Shown here piece by piece: positions 1 through 7,134 of a stretch of DNA of 27,748 nucleotides (the stretch's first letter is position 1; every line of letters starts with the position of its first letter). The notes beneath the pieces were generated by a model that was not told the DNA's origin, searched no databases, and saw only the letters and a program-made list of their open reading frames with translations. Source of the stretch: VGWB01 sp964480945 (GTDB lineage: Bacteria; Bacteroidota; Ignavibacteria; UBA10030); the NCBI GenBank assembly GCA_964480945.1, contig CAYZRX010000053.1, forward strand, positions 1 through 27,748, written 5' to 3'. The position numbers and the translations under genes are program-made.

Positions 1-33
1 ACGGCTGTAAGCGTGGTCGCGATTGAATTCTGA
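1..33 (+). CDS. 3' end of an unidentified upstream gene (possible)
   Basis: Frame 1 is open from the window edge to a TGA at 31-33, encoding only ten residues (TAVSVVAIEF). About 48 bp separate it from the nadA start, which would suit an upstream operon member such as another NAD-synthesis gene. Ten residues are too few to name a family, and the open frame may be chance. Confidence 0.25.
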   Translation, partial: TAVSVVAIEF

Positions 34-81
34 CAGTCACCAGGCCCTCGAGCGAGCGGCCTCCGATTTGAAGGTCCAGCC

Positions 82-1173
82 ATGACACGTGGAGAGGTCT
101 ACATATCACTGAAGAGAATACTGAGAGATGCTGTCCCGGATGCTGAGTTGCGCATCAAGGCGGAACTTGCTTATGAGATCAACCGGCTCAAAGATGAAAA
201 GGACGCCCTGATTCTGGCTCATCACTACATGGAGCCGGTGCTGTACCATTCAGTTGCCGATATCAAAGGGGACTCTTTACAGCTTAGCCGCGCTGCTGCG
301 CAAACCGACAAGAGAATGATCGTCTTTTGCGGTGTACGGTTCATGGCTGAGACGGCGAAGATCTTGAATCCCGGAAAAACGGTGCTGCTTCCCTCCGACG
401 CGGCTGGATGTTCACTGGCGGAGAGCATCGGCGCCGGTGAGGTGCAGCAACTGAGACGGGAATTCCCCGGTGTGCCGGTGGTGTCGTATATCAATACGAG
501 CGCGGAAGTCAAAGCCGAGTCCGATATCTGCTGCACGTCTGCCAATGCCGTCGCTGTCATCCGGTCGCTCGAGGCGGAGAGAGTGATCTTTCTGCCGGAC
601 GAGTATTTGGCGAGAAACGTGGCAGACCAAACCGACCGCATGTTCATCGATTCTTCGTTGTGTCGTTCTCTGGATCCTTCCGCGCAACAACAGAGTCCCA
701 AGATGATCGCTTGGCACGGGCGCTGCGAAGTTCACGAGAAATATTCGCGTGAAGATGTTGAAAATGTTCGGAGACAATTTCCCGACGCTGTGATCTTGGC
801 TCATCCGGAGTGCAAGCCTGAAGTTGTGGGAACATCGGATTTTTCCGGCAGCACGTCGGCGATGATCCAGTTCATTGAGGAATCGAGTGCGCGTCGTTTC
901 CTGCTCTTGACAGAGTGTGCAATGAGGGAGAACGTCGCGGCCTTCTTTCCCGGGAAGGAAATGCTAAGATTGTGCAGCGTCAGATGCCCGCATATGAATC
1001 GGATCACGCTTGAGAGTGTCCTTGATTCGCTGAGACGACGCCAGTATGAAATTGAAATCCCCGAAGAAATACGATTGCCGGCTGCTCGTGCGCTGGAGAG
1101 GATGGCGGCTGCCGGCGCGTCTGCTGCCCAATGCCTAAAGAAAAACCCCCGCCTGACCGATTCAGTCTCCTGA
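82..1173 (+). CDS. nadA: Quinolinate synthase A (NadA)
   Basis: This cytoplasmic [4Fe-4S] enzyme condenses iminoaspartate with dihydroxyacetone phosphate to quinolinate in de novo NAD synthesis. The 363-residue length fits the family. The early motif ALILAHHYM (residues 42-50) is typical. The three cluster cysteines are visible: Cys110 in SDAAGCSLAES, Cys215 in WHGRCEVHEKY and Cys302 in CPHMNRIT, matching the three conserved Cys positions of bacterial NadA. A segment around residues 193-207 (Ser/Gln-rich) looks like a small lineage-specific insertion. The ATG at 82 is preceded by a GAAGG Shine-Dalgarno. The stop codon lies inside a hairpin (1147-1181). Its usual partners nadB and nadC are not in the window; nothing links it to the catabolic genes downstream. 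Confidence 0.95.
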   Translation: MTRGEVYISLKRILRDAVPDAELRIKAELAYEINRLKDEKDALILAHHYMEPVLYHSVADIKGDSLQLSRAAAQTDKRMIVFCGVRFMAETAKILNPGKTVLLPSDAAGCSLAESIGAGEVQQLRREFPGVPVVSYINTSAEVKAESDICCTSANAVAVIRSLEAERVIFLPDEYLARNVADQTDRMFIDSSLCRSLDPSAQQQSPKMIAWHGRCEVHEKYSREDVENVRRQFPDAVILAHPECKPEVVGTSDFSGSTSAMIQFIEESSARRFLLLTECAMRENVAAFFPGKEMLRLCSVRCPHMNRITLESVLDSLRRRQYEIEIPEEIRLPAARALERMAAAGASAAQCLKKNPRLTDSVS

Positions 1174-1181
1174 AGGCGGGG
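1147..1181. terminator. Stem-loop overlapping the nadA stop codon
   Basis: CCCCGCCT (1147-1154) pairs perfectly with AGGCGGGG (1174-1181). On the plus strand no T-run follows; on the minus strand the stem is followed by TTTTT (complement of 1141-1145), so it would terminate minus-strand transcripts better. It resembles the hairpin at 3831-3871 in stem and loop sequence. Confidence 0.6.
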
Positions 1182-1570
1182 AAGCTTGATTGCGAAGATC
1201 CCAATCAAAGGACGATCGGGACGGCATTGCGGCGATTCCTTGTTCCAGGCTGAGACTCCGCAATCGGCCCCCTTTTCCCTCCCACCTAAGGGTTGCCTCG
1301 CGACACATCATCCAGACGGCTCATTCAGGAGACCTTCTGGGCAACGATCAGTTCGGAGGGCGTCGTATTTCGAATTGATATTCCCCGATCGATTCCCTAT
1401 GTTATTGTCCACTGGCGCCGTGTGAGTCGCAGCAATCGGATGATTCTCCTCGGGGGCTCATGTTTCGAAGAACCTCTCGAGCAGAGCCGTATGGAGTCGA
1501 TTGCCAGGCCGGCCGCCTGGAATCATCGAGGTTTCAAACAAGAATATCATTCAATAAGGAAAGCCTGCTC
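1182..1570 (+). other. Intergenic region between nadA and the acylase gene
   Basis: About 390 bp without a convincing gene; several overlapping short open frames show no family resemblance. The only regulatory signal I can support is the promoter-like pair at 1375-1403. The acylase open frame can be extended upstream to 1460, but that extension has no Shine-Dalgarno and would bury the signal peptide. Confidence 0.6.
1375..1403 (+). promoter_or_regulatory. Candidate sigma-70 promoter for the acylase gene
   Basis: TTGATA (1375-1380) and TATGTT (1398-1403) are separated by exactly 17 bp. Transcription would start near 1410, giving a leader of about 160 nt before the ATG at 1571. The match is good but not perfect. 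Confidence 0.45.
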
Positions 1571-3754
1571 ATGAAAAGAATACTCCTCCTTCTTCTGTTC
1601 CCCCTTTACCTTTTAGCACAAGGCTTCTCCAAAGAGGAAATATCCCGCTGGCAAAAAGAGGCCCAACGGGTCACCATCATCCGCGACACCTGGGGCATTC
1701 CGCATATCTACGGGAAGACCGATGCGGATGCCGTCTTCGGATTGTTGTATGCCCAATGTGAGGATGATTTCAAACGCGTGGAAGCGAACTACATCGAAAA
1801 GCTGGGAAGGACGGCCGAGCTGGAGGGGGAATCTGCCCTCGCCAATGACCTGTACATCCGACTGATTATCGACTCCACCGATGCGATTGCCGACTATAAG
1901 AGAAGTCCGGCCTGGCTCCAGAAGCTGATGAACGCCTATGCAGACGGCATCAACTACTATCTCTCCACGCATCCGTCGACCAAGCCGGCGCTGCTGCATC
2001 ACTTCGAGCCCTGGTATCCGCTGCTGTGGACGGATGGGAGCATCGGGGCGATCAGCACCGGTAACATCTCGCCGAGGGACGTCAGGAATTTCTACCTGCC
2101 GGATACCAAGTCGATGGGTGCCCTGCCGCCGGAACCTGAAGAACGCTTATCGGGCTCGAACGGATTCGCTCTTGCTCCTTCGAAGACCCAGTCGGGGCAT
2201 GCGATTCTCTACATCAACCCGCACGTCACCTTCTACTTCCGGCCCGAAGTGCATGCGGTGAGTCAGGAAGGGCTGGATGCGTACGGGGCCGTCACGTGGG
2301 GACAGTTCTTCATCTACCAGGGATTCAACCAGCACTGCGGATGGATGCACACGTCCAGCTACGTCGACGTTTCGGACATGTATGTGGAAAAAATCGTCAA
2401 GAAGGATGGCCGGCTCTTCTACGAATACGACAAATCCGAAAAACCGGTGACCACGCGGGAGATAACGCTTCGCTACAAAGTCGGCGATGGTCTGCAGTCA
2501 AAGACGGTGACGGCGTACTTCACGCAGCACGGTCCCATCATGGCCAAGCGTGACGGCGAGTGGATCAGCGTGCGGTCCTACAACCGCGCGCTCAAGAGCC
2601 TGATCCAGAGTTGGGAGCGGACGAAGGCTACGGGGTTCGAATCCTTCAAGAAGATCATGGAGCTCCGTGCGAACACATCGAACAACACCGTGTTCGCTGA
2701 TGACAAAGGGAATATCGCCTATTGGCATGGGGATTTTGTTCCGAGGAGAGACACCTCCTTTGACTGGACGAAACCGGTTGACGGCACAACCCCCGCCACC
2801 GAATGGAAAGGCCTCCACGCGCTGAACGAAATCGTGCATGTCTACAATCCGGCGACCGGTTGGATACAGAACTGCAATTCCACCCCGTTCAGCGTCTCGG
2901 GGAGCAGCAGTCCGAAGAGGAGGAACTATCCTTTCTACATGGCTCCGGATGGTGAGAATTTCAGGGCGATCAATGCCGCCAGGCTTCTGAACAGCGGAAA
3001 AGGATTCACTCTGGATAAGACCATTGCAGCAGGGTACGATCCCACGCTCACCGCATTTGAAATCCTGGTGCCTTCGCTCGTGAGCTCATTTGAAAAGAAT
3101 GTGAAGTCGGGCGACTCTCTCTATGCGATTCTCCATGAGCCCATCGACGTCCTGAAACAATGGGATGATCGGTGCGGCGAGAACTCGGTTGCGACGACTC
3201 TCGTGGTGGAGTGGGGACAGCAGCTCATGCGCGTTATGCGCCGATCCCGAGTTGCGGGAGAGAGGATGGACCAGGTGGAGATGACGAAGAGCTTCGCCGC
3301 GACGGCATCGACGGAGGAACTGGTGCTGCCGCTGCTCAGGGCCGTCCGTGAGCTGGAGAAGAATTTCGGCAAATGGCAGATCCCATGGGGAGAGATCAAC
3401 CGCTACCAACGCCTGACGGGCAACATCGAGGAGCGATTTGACGACAACCAGCCCAGCCTGCCGGTGGGGTTTGCTTCTTCGCTGTGGGGGATGTTGGCCG
3501 CCTTCAACAGCCGGACCTTTGACGGTACGAAAAAGGTGTACGGAACCAGCGGCGCCAGCTTCATCTGCGTGGTCGAATTCGGCAAGAGGATAAAGGCCAA
3601 ATCGCTTCTGACGGGCGGAGAGAGCGGCGACCCCTCGTCGAAGCATTTCGCCGACCAAGCGTTGATGTATACGAAAGGGCAATTCAAGGACGTCTGGTTC
3701 TACAAAGAAGACGTGTTGAAACATGTGGAAAGGACGTATCACCCGGGAGAATGA
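1571..3754 (+). CDS. Exported penicillin acylase family (S45) Ntn hydrolase
   Basis: A 727-residue member of the penicillin/acyl-homoserine-lactone acylase family, which cleaves amide bonds of acylated compounds. The ATG at 1571 is chosen because AAGGAAA precedes it and it begins a clean signal peptide (MKRILLLLLFPLYLLAQG). An N-terminal alpha-subunit-like segment (about 35-190, with WGIPHIYGKTDADAVFGLLYAQ) precedes the GSNGFA motif, whose Ser196 should be the autocatalytic N-terminal nucleophile of the beta subunit. NNTVFADDKGNIAYWHGDF has the form of the conserved Asn region that forms the oxyanion hole. Family members self-process and act in the periplasm or outside. Substrate is unknown: beta-lactams, N-acyl amino acids and acyl-homoserine lactones are all possible. 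It stands alone between its own promoter-like site and terminator. Confidence 0.88.
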   Translation: MKRILLLLLFPLYLLAQGFSKEEISRWQKEAQRVTIIRDTWGIPHIYGKTDADAVFGLLYAQCEDDFKRVEANYIEKLGRTAELEGESALANDLYIRLIIDSTDAIADYKRSPAWLQKLMNAYADGINYYLSTHPSTKPALLHHFEPWYPLLWTDGSIGAISTGNISPRDVRNFYLPDTKSMGALPPEPEERLSGSNGFALAPSKTQSGHAILYINPHVTFYFRPEVHAVSQEGLDAYGAVTWGQFFIYQGFNQHCGWMHTSSYVDVSDMYVEKIVKKDGRLFYEYDKSEKPVTTREITLRYKVGDGLQSKTVTAYFTQHGPIMAKRDGEWISVRSYNRALKSLIQSWERTKATGFESFKKIMELRANTSNNTVFADDKGNIAYWHGDFVPRRDTSFDWTKPVDGTTPATEWKGLHALNEIVHVYNPATGWIQNCNSTPFSVSGSSSPKRRNYPFYMAPDGENFRAINAARLLNSGKGFTLDKTIAAGYDPTLTAFEILVPSLVSSFEKNVKSGDSLYAILHEPIDVLKQWDDRCGENSVATTLVVEWGQQLMRVMRRSRVAGERMDQVEMTKSFAATASTEELVLPLLRAVRELEKNFGKWQIPWGEINRYQRLTGNIEERFDDNQPSLPVGFASSLWGMLAAFNSRTFDGTKKVYGTSGASFICVVEFGKRIKAKSLLTGGESGDPSSKHFADQALMYTKGQFKDVWFYKEDVLKHVERTYHPGE

Positions 3755-4060
3755 ACGACGCTGGGTTGCCGGGGAAAGGCGTTGTCAAGATCGTTTCCTG
3801 AAGACCACATGCTTTTCTGATGTATTATTAGAATCCCCGCCTGCCCCACTCAGTCAAGCAGGCAGGGATTCTTGGTTTTAGGCTGAAGATCCTACGTGAT
3901 CCCCCGTTTCTTCCCTCGAAGTCCCATTCCGTGCAACACCGAGTTTCTGCCATTGCGCTTTCTTCCTTAATGGAGATGACCAGCCGCAGGAGGCAGTTCT
4001 CAGATCTGGGAATGAATTTTGTGGAAGCGGGAGATTTGCTGGGTGCGGCGAAGATTTAAC
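3755..4060. other. Intergenic region upstream of the ROK regulator
   Basis: This stretch holds the acylase terminator at 3831-3880. Beyond that I see no gene or RNA. It leads directly into the ROK promoter at 4061. Confidence 0.6.
3831..3880 (+). terminator. Rho-independent terminator after the acylase gene
   Basis: Positions 3831-3844 pair with 3858-3871 as a 14-bp stem with one mismatch and a 13-nt loop, followed by TTGGTTTT. The arm and loop (CCCCGCCTG...TCAGTC) closely resemble the hairpin at the end of nadA. Confidence 0.8.
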
Positions 4061-4089
4061 TTGACAAATTAGTTCAATCCGCGTACAAT
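4061..4089 (+). promoter_or_regulatory. Sigma-70 promoter of the ROK regulator gene
   Basis: Perfect -35 TTGACA (4061-4066), 17-bp spacer, -10 TACAAT (4084-4089). Transcription should begin near 4096. The spacer contains TTAGTTC (4069-4075), the same half-site that appears in the operator just downstream. Confidence 0.85.
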
Positions 4090-4097
4090 TCTCCTGA

Positions 4098-4120
4098 GTT
4101 AGTTCGAACGATGAACTAAC
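4098..4120. promoter_or_regulatory. Operator 1, perfect inverted repeat (ROK-type)
   Basis: GTTAGTTC (4098-4105) and GAACTAAC (4113-4120) form an exact inverted repeat with a 7-bp spacer, immediately downstream of the predicted start of transcription. Half-sites of the TTAGTTN type are typical of XylR/ROK repressors. Repressor bound here would block transcription, so autorepression is likely. Confidence 0.75.
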
Positions 4121-4159
4121 ACTATAGCCTGCCTTTCCGCTCTGTTGACGTGTAGCCCA

Positions 4160-4184
4160 TTAGTAAGTTGTCCAAACAAACTAA
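4160..4184. promoter_or_regulatory. Operator 2, XylR-like 25-bp imperfect palindrome
   Basis: The 25-bp site begins TTAGT and ends AAACTAA, with CAAACAAACTAA as right arm; the left arm matches its complement at most positions. Length and outer bases resemble the classical XylR operator of Bacillus. It lies in the 5' leader of the ROK gene, about 30 bp before the start codon. Confidence 0.55.
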
Positions 4185-4214
4185 GTCGCTCTTCGATTCC
4201 ACCTCGGATGTTCG

Positions 4215-5432
4215 ATGCACTCCAAGCGACACAGACATGAGGGGATAACCCGAATCAACTCGAAGGTCGCGCGCGACATCAATCGCTCCATCATCCTCTC
4301 GACTGTTCGCCGCCGCCAACCGATCTCCCGGGCTGAGATTGCCGAGATCACCCGACTCAACAAGAGCACGGTGTCGAGCATCGTCGCAGGCTTAGTCGAG
4401 GAAGATCTGTTGCTGGAGTCGCCGGATCACGGAGGCGGAATCGGTCGCAATCCGGTGAACCTGACCATCAAGCAGGGGAAGCACTTTGTTGGAGCGACCT
4501 CTTTCGACGCACCGTGTGCGCGCGTTGCCATCGTGGATATCAACGGCACGCTGAAGGCGCGGGATGAAATCTGGACCAAAGTTGTGGCGCCCGAGAGCCT
4601 CGTTGAACAGTGCATCGCTCGACTGAATGCGCTGCGTTCGACGATCGGTCCTCACCAGTTTCACGGCATCGGAGCGAGCGTCGCGGGGATCGTGGACTCG
4701 AGCCGATCGCAGGTGATCTACGCGGCAAACCTGGGGTGGAACAACGTGGATCTCTCGGGGCTGATCCGGGCGCAGGCTCCGGACGTTGACGCGATCAGCG
4801 TTGAAAACGATGCCAAGGCTGCCGCGCTGGCGGAGCTGCTCCTGGGAACGCACCGGCTTTCGTCTGCGAACCTGGTGTTTCTTCTGCTCGGAGCCGGCAT
4901 CGGCGCGGGGATTGCAGTGAACGGCCGCATCCTCAGCGGCAACGCACATGCCGCTGGCGAAGTCGGCCACATGACCGTGGTCGACGGCGGGGAGCCATGC
5001 TGGTGCGGGAACGCCGGCTGTTGGGAGCTCTACGCATCGGAGCGAGCGCCGATCAAATGGTACGCAGAGGCCAAAGGCTCTCAGCCCGACTTTGCGGACC
5101 CTACCGCGCTCTCGGTCGTTGTCGATGCGGCGCGCGCGGGCGACACAGATGCACTGAATGCGCTCCGGCTCTGGGCGAAGCACATCGGTGTCGGCATCGG
5201 AGACATCATCAGCATTCTCGATCCCGAAGTGGTCATCGTCGGCGGACCGATCACGCAAATCTGGGATTTAGTGAGCGAGGAGATTCACGAGTCAGCGCGC
5301 GGCAGCGGCAAGTTCGCCAGACAGCGTACAACGACCGTTCTGCCGACATCGCTGCCAGACCACCCGCCGCTCCTCGGTGCGGCCGCGTTGACGATTCAAA
5401 GGATCTTCGCTGACTTTAACATCTCTATGTGA
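4215..5432 (+). CDS. ROK family transcriptional repressor (NagC/XylR type)
   Basis: A 405-residue ROK regulator. An N-terminal winged helix-turn-helix (about residues 20-75, with ISRAEIAEITRLNKSTVSSI) is followed by the ROK sugar-binding domain. The ROK signature CWCGNAGCWE (Cys262, Cys264, Cys269) with His252 in GEVGHMTV forms the usual zinc site, and ENDAKAAALAE (197-207) carries the conserved Asp region. The ATP-binding DxGGT motif is degraded (VDINGT), as expected for a repressor rather than a kinase. It probably binds a sugar or sugar phosphate and releases the operators at 4098-4120 and 4160-4184. The first ATG (4215) lacks a clear Shine-Dalgarno; no better start is in frame before the HTH. 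It is followed by a GHL10 gene about 140 bp downstream, the likeliest co-regulated target. Confidence 0.9.
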   Translation: MHSKRHRHEGITRINSKVARDINRSIILSTVRRRQPISRAEIAEITRLNKSTVSSIVAGLVEEDLLLESPDHGGGIGRNPVNLTIKQGKHFVGATSFDAPCARVAIVDINGTLKARDEIWTKVVAPESLVEQCIARLNALRSTIGPHQFHGIGASVAGIVDSSRSQVIYAANLGWNNVDLSGLIRAQAPDVDAISVENDAKAAALAELLLGTHRLSSANLVFLLLGAGIGAGIAVNGRILSGNAHAAGEVGHMTVVDGGEPCWCGNAGCWELYASERAPIKWYAEAKGSQPDFADPTALSVVVDAARAGDTDALNALRLWAKHIGVGIGDIISILDPEVVIVGGPITQIWDLVSEEIHESARGSGKFARQRTTTVLPTSLPDHPPLLGAAALTIQRIFADFNISM

Positions 5433-5573
5433 AGAGTAGTCCGGAGATGAGATTTCGTCGTTGAAAAACCGAAGCGGTTGAGAGATCGTCCAGAACGCAA
5501 GCACGGAACCATTAGCGTCCCCAACAAGGTACAACGAAGCGTTCTCGCAAGTTTCCAGCAGCGGAGCCATCGC

Positions 5574-6701
5574 ATGAACAAAAGAGAATTCCTAAAGGCC
5601 GTAGGTCTCGGCGGTCTGAGTTTGGCAGCGAGCCGTGCTCTCCTTGCGTTCCGCTCTCCCTCCAGCGGCGGGTCTGCAGGGAGCCGAAAAAACTGGGTGT
5701 GGATGCCGACGGATGTCAGACCGTCAGGCGATGAGTGGAAGAGGCGGTTTGCCGAAATGCGTGAGGCGGGCATCGACGCCGTCTTGCCGGAGGTATACAA
5801 CAGCCGCCACGCTTACTATGCGAGCAAACACCTCCCTGTCGCAGAACATTGGCTGGAGACCATCCTGCCGCTGGCGAAGTCCGAGGGACTGGAAGTTCAT
5901 GCGTGGATGTGGACGATGCCGTGCAATGTGGAGGGGATCCGCAAAGCTCACCCCGAGTGGTACGTTGTCAACCGCAAGGGAGAATCCGCGGAGAGCAAGC
6001 CTGCGTACGTGGAACACTACAGATTTCTCTGTCCGTCGCGCCTGGAAGTGCACGAATTTATCCAGGCAACGGTGACGGAGCTCGCACAGTACGATGCGCT
6101 CGATGGAATCCATCTGGACTACATCCGCTACCCCGATGTGATTCTGGCCGAAGGCCTCCAGCCGAAGTATGGGATCGTCCAGGATCGTGAATATCCAGAA
6201 TACGACTACTGTTACTGCGACGTATGCCGCAAAGAGTTTCAGGAAAAGACGGGGATCGACCCGCTGGAGCTGGAGGATCCGTCGACGAGCGCTGCGTGGA
6301 AGCAGTTCCGTTACGACAAGATCACATTTCTTGTCAACAACAAGCTTTTCCCCATCGCCCGGGAAAATAAGAAGCTGATGACCGCGGCCGTCTTTCCCAA
6401 TTGGGAGGCGGTGCGGCAGCAATGGTCCGCCTGGAATATCGATGCAGTGATGCCGATGCTCTATCACGGCTTCTACAATAAAGGGATCGACTGGATCAGA
6501 GAACAAACGGAGGTAGGCGTCAAGTCCCTGCGCGGACGGATGCCCCTCTATAGCGGGCTCTTCGTCCCTCAGCTGACTCCCGAAACCTTGGCGGAGGCGG
6601 TGGACGCGTCTTTTTCGGGTGGGGCTGACGGCATTGTGCTCTTCTCTGCCCAAGCGATGAGCTCGAACCACTGGAGGAGCCTGCAAAAAGCGCTCAGGTG
6701 A
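5574..6701 (+). CDS. Exported GHL10-family glycosidase-like protein
   Basis: A 375-residue protein of the glycosyl-hydrolase-like 10 group (PF02638 type), predicted TIM barrel. The ATG at 5574 follows GGAG at 7-bp spacing and starts a Tat-like leader (KREFLKAVGLGG, then an Ala/Leu stretch); the open frame can extend to 5478 but that would mask the leader. Characteristic strands: GLEVHAWMWT (105-114), HPEWYVVNRKG (126-136), LDGIHLDYIRYP (176-187) and AVMPMLYHGFY (291-301). A CYCDVC motif (213-218) follows the DYIRYP strand. Glycan hydrolysis is inferred from the family; few members have proven substrates. It follows the ROK regulator in the same direction and has a paralogue-like relative at 22140-23879. 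Confidence 0.82.
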   Translation: MNKREFLKAVGLGGLSLAASRALLAFRSPSSGGSAGSRKNWVWMPTDVRPSGDEWKRRFAEMREAGIDAVLPEVYNSRHAYYASKHLPVAEHWLETILPLAKSEGLEVHAWMWTMPCNVEGIRKAHPEWYVVNRKGESAESKPAYVEHYRFLCPSRLEVHEFIQATVTELAQYDALDGIHLDYIRYPDVILAEGLQPKYGIVQDREYPEYDYCYCDVCRKEFQEKTGIDPLELEDPSTSAAWKQFRYDKITFLVNNKLFPIARENKKLMTAAVFPNWEAVRQQWSAWNIDAVMPMLYHGFYNKGIDWIREQTEVGVKSLRGRMPLYSGLFVPQLTPETLAEAVDASFSGGADGIVLFSAQAMSSNHWRSLQKALR

Positions 6702-6856
6702 AGTGTGGGTTGCGTTGCCTTCCGCGAACGTCGTCCTCGTTGGGACGGGGCCGGGAGCGGCCAAAATCAGACATCTTTATCTGGATTGGATCAAAGACTG
6801 CCTCAAAACGGCCTGATCCAGCGACCGAAAGGTGACACGCTTGCTCGTCTCGCCTC

Positions 6857-6885
6857 TTGACAAACTCAAAGATGTGTCTTACCTT
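6857..6885 (+). promoter_or_regulatory. Candidate promoter for the TonB-dependent receptor
   Basis: Perfect TTGACA (6857-6862) with a 17-bp spacer to TACCTT (6880-6885), a poor -10. If real, it yields a leader of roughly 240 nt containing both inverted repeats. Confidence 0.35.
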
Positions 6886-6950
6886 CTCGTCAAGTGGGTT
6901 GGTTGTGAGGCCAAACTTGTCGCTTCCGTCATTCCTTCGCTCCGTTAGAT

Positions 6951-7015
6951 TGGCTCGAACGAGCCACCGGTGAACCAAGTCTCGCTTTGGACCCGGGGAG
7001 ACCTCCGCAGGGTCC
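6951..7015 (+). repeat. Two inverted repeats in the receptor leader
   Basis: TGGCTC-GAAC-GAGCCA (6951-6966) is a perfect 6-bp stem with a tetraloop. GGACCC (6989-6994) pairs with GGGTCC (7010-7015). They may fold in the mRNA leader; neither is followed by a T-run, so they are not simple terminators. Confidence 0.4.
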
Positions 7016-7134
7016 GGTGCCCTTGCAGTCTGTAATTGTAGAGCTTCAGAAGAGCGTCCTGCCATGAACTCCCGAGTCGTGCGAGAGATAAATCGAAGTG
7101 TTGTAACAAAAACCGCGCAAGGAAGGAGAACGCC

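Larger units (their letters stand above)
6702..7134 (+). other. Long leader/intergenic region before the TonB-dependent receptor
   Basis: No gene is supported here. The minus strand stays open through it and deep into the receptor gene, but that is an antisense shadow. Visible items are a promoter-like pair at 6857-6885 and two inverted repeats at 6951-6966 and 6989-7015. The strong AAGGAAGGAG Shine-Dalgarno of the receptor lies at its end. Confidence 0.55.

Noticed and set aside
4392..5258. 288-codon minus-strand open frame
   Set aside because: Antisense to the ROK regulator, whose zinc motif and HTH are unambiguous.
5724..6764. 346-codon minus-strand open frame
   Set aside because: Antisense to the first GHL10 gene, which has clear family motifs and a signal peptide; no start signal or family resemblance on the minus strand.
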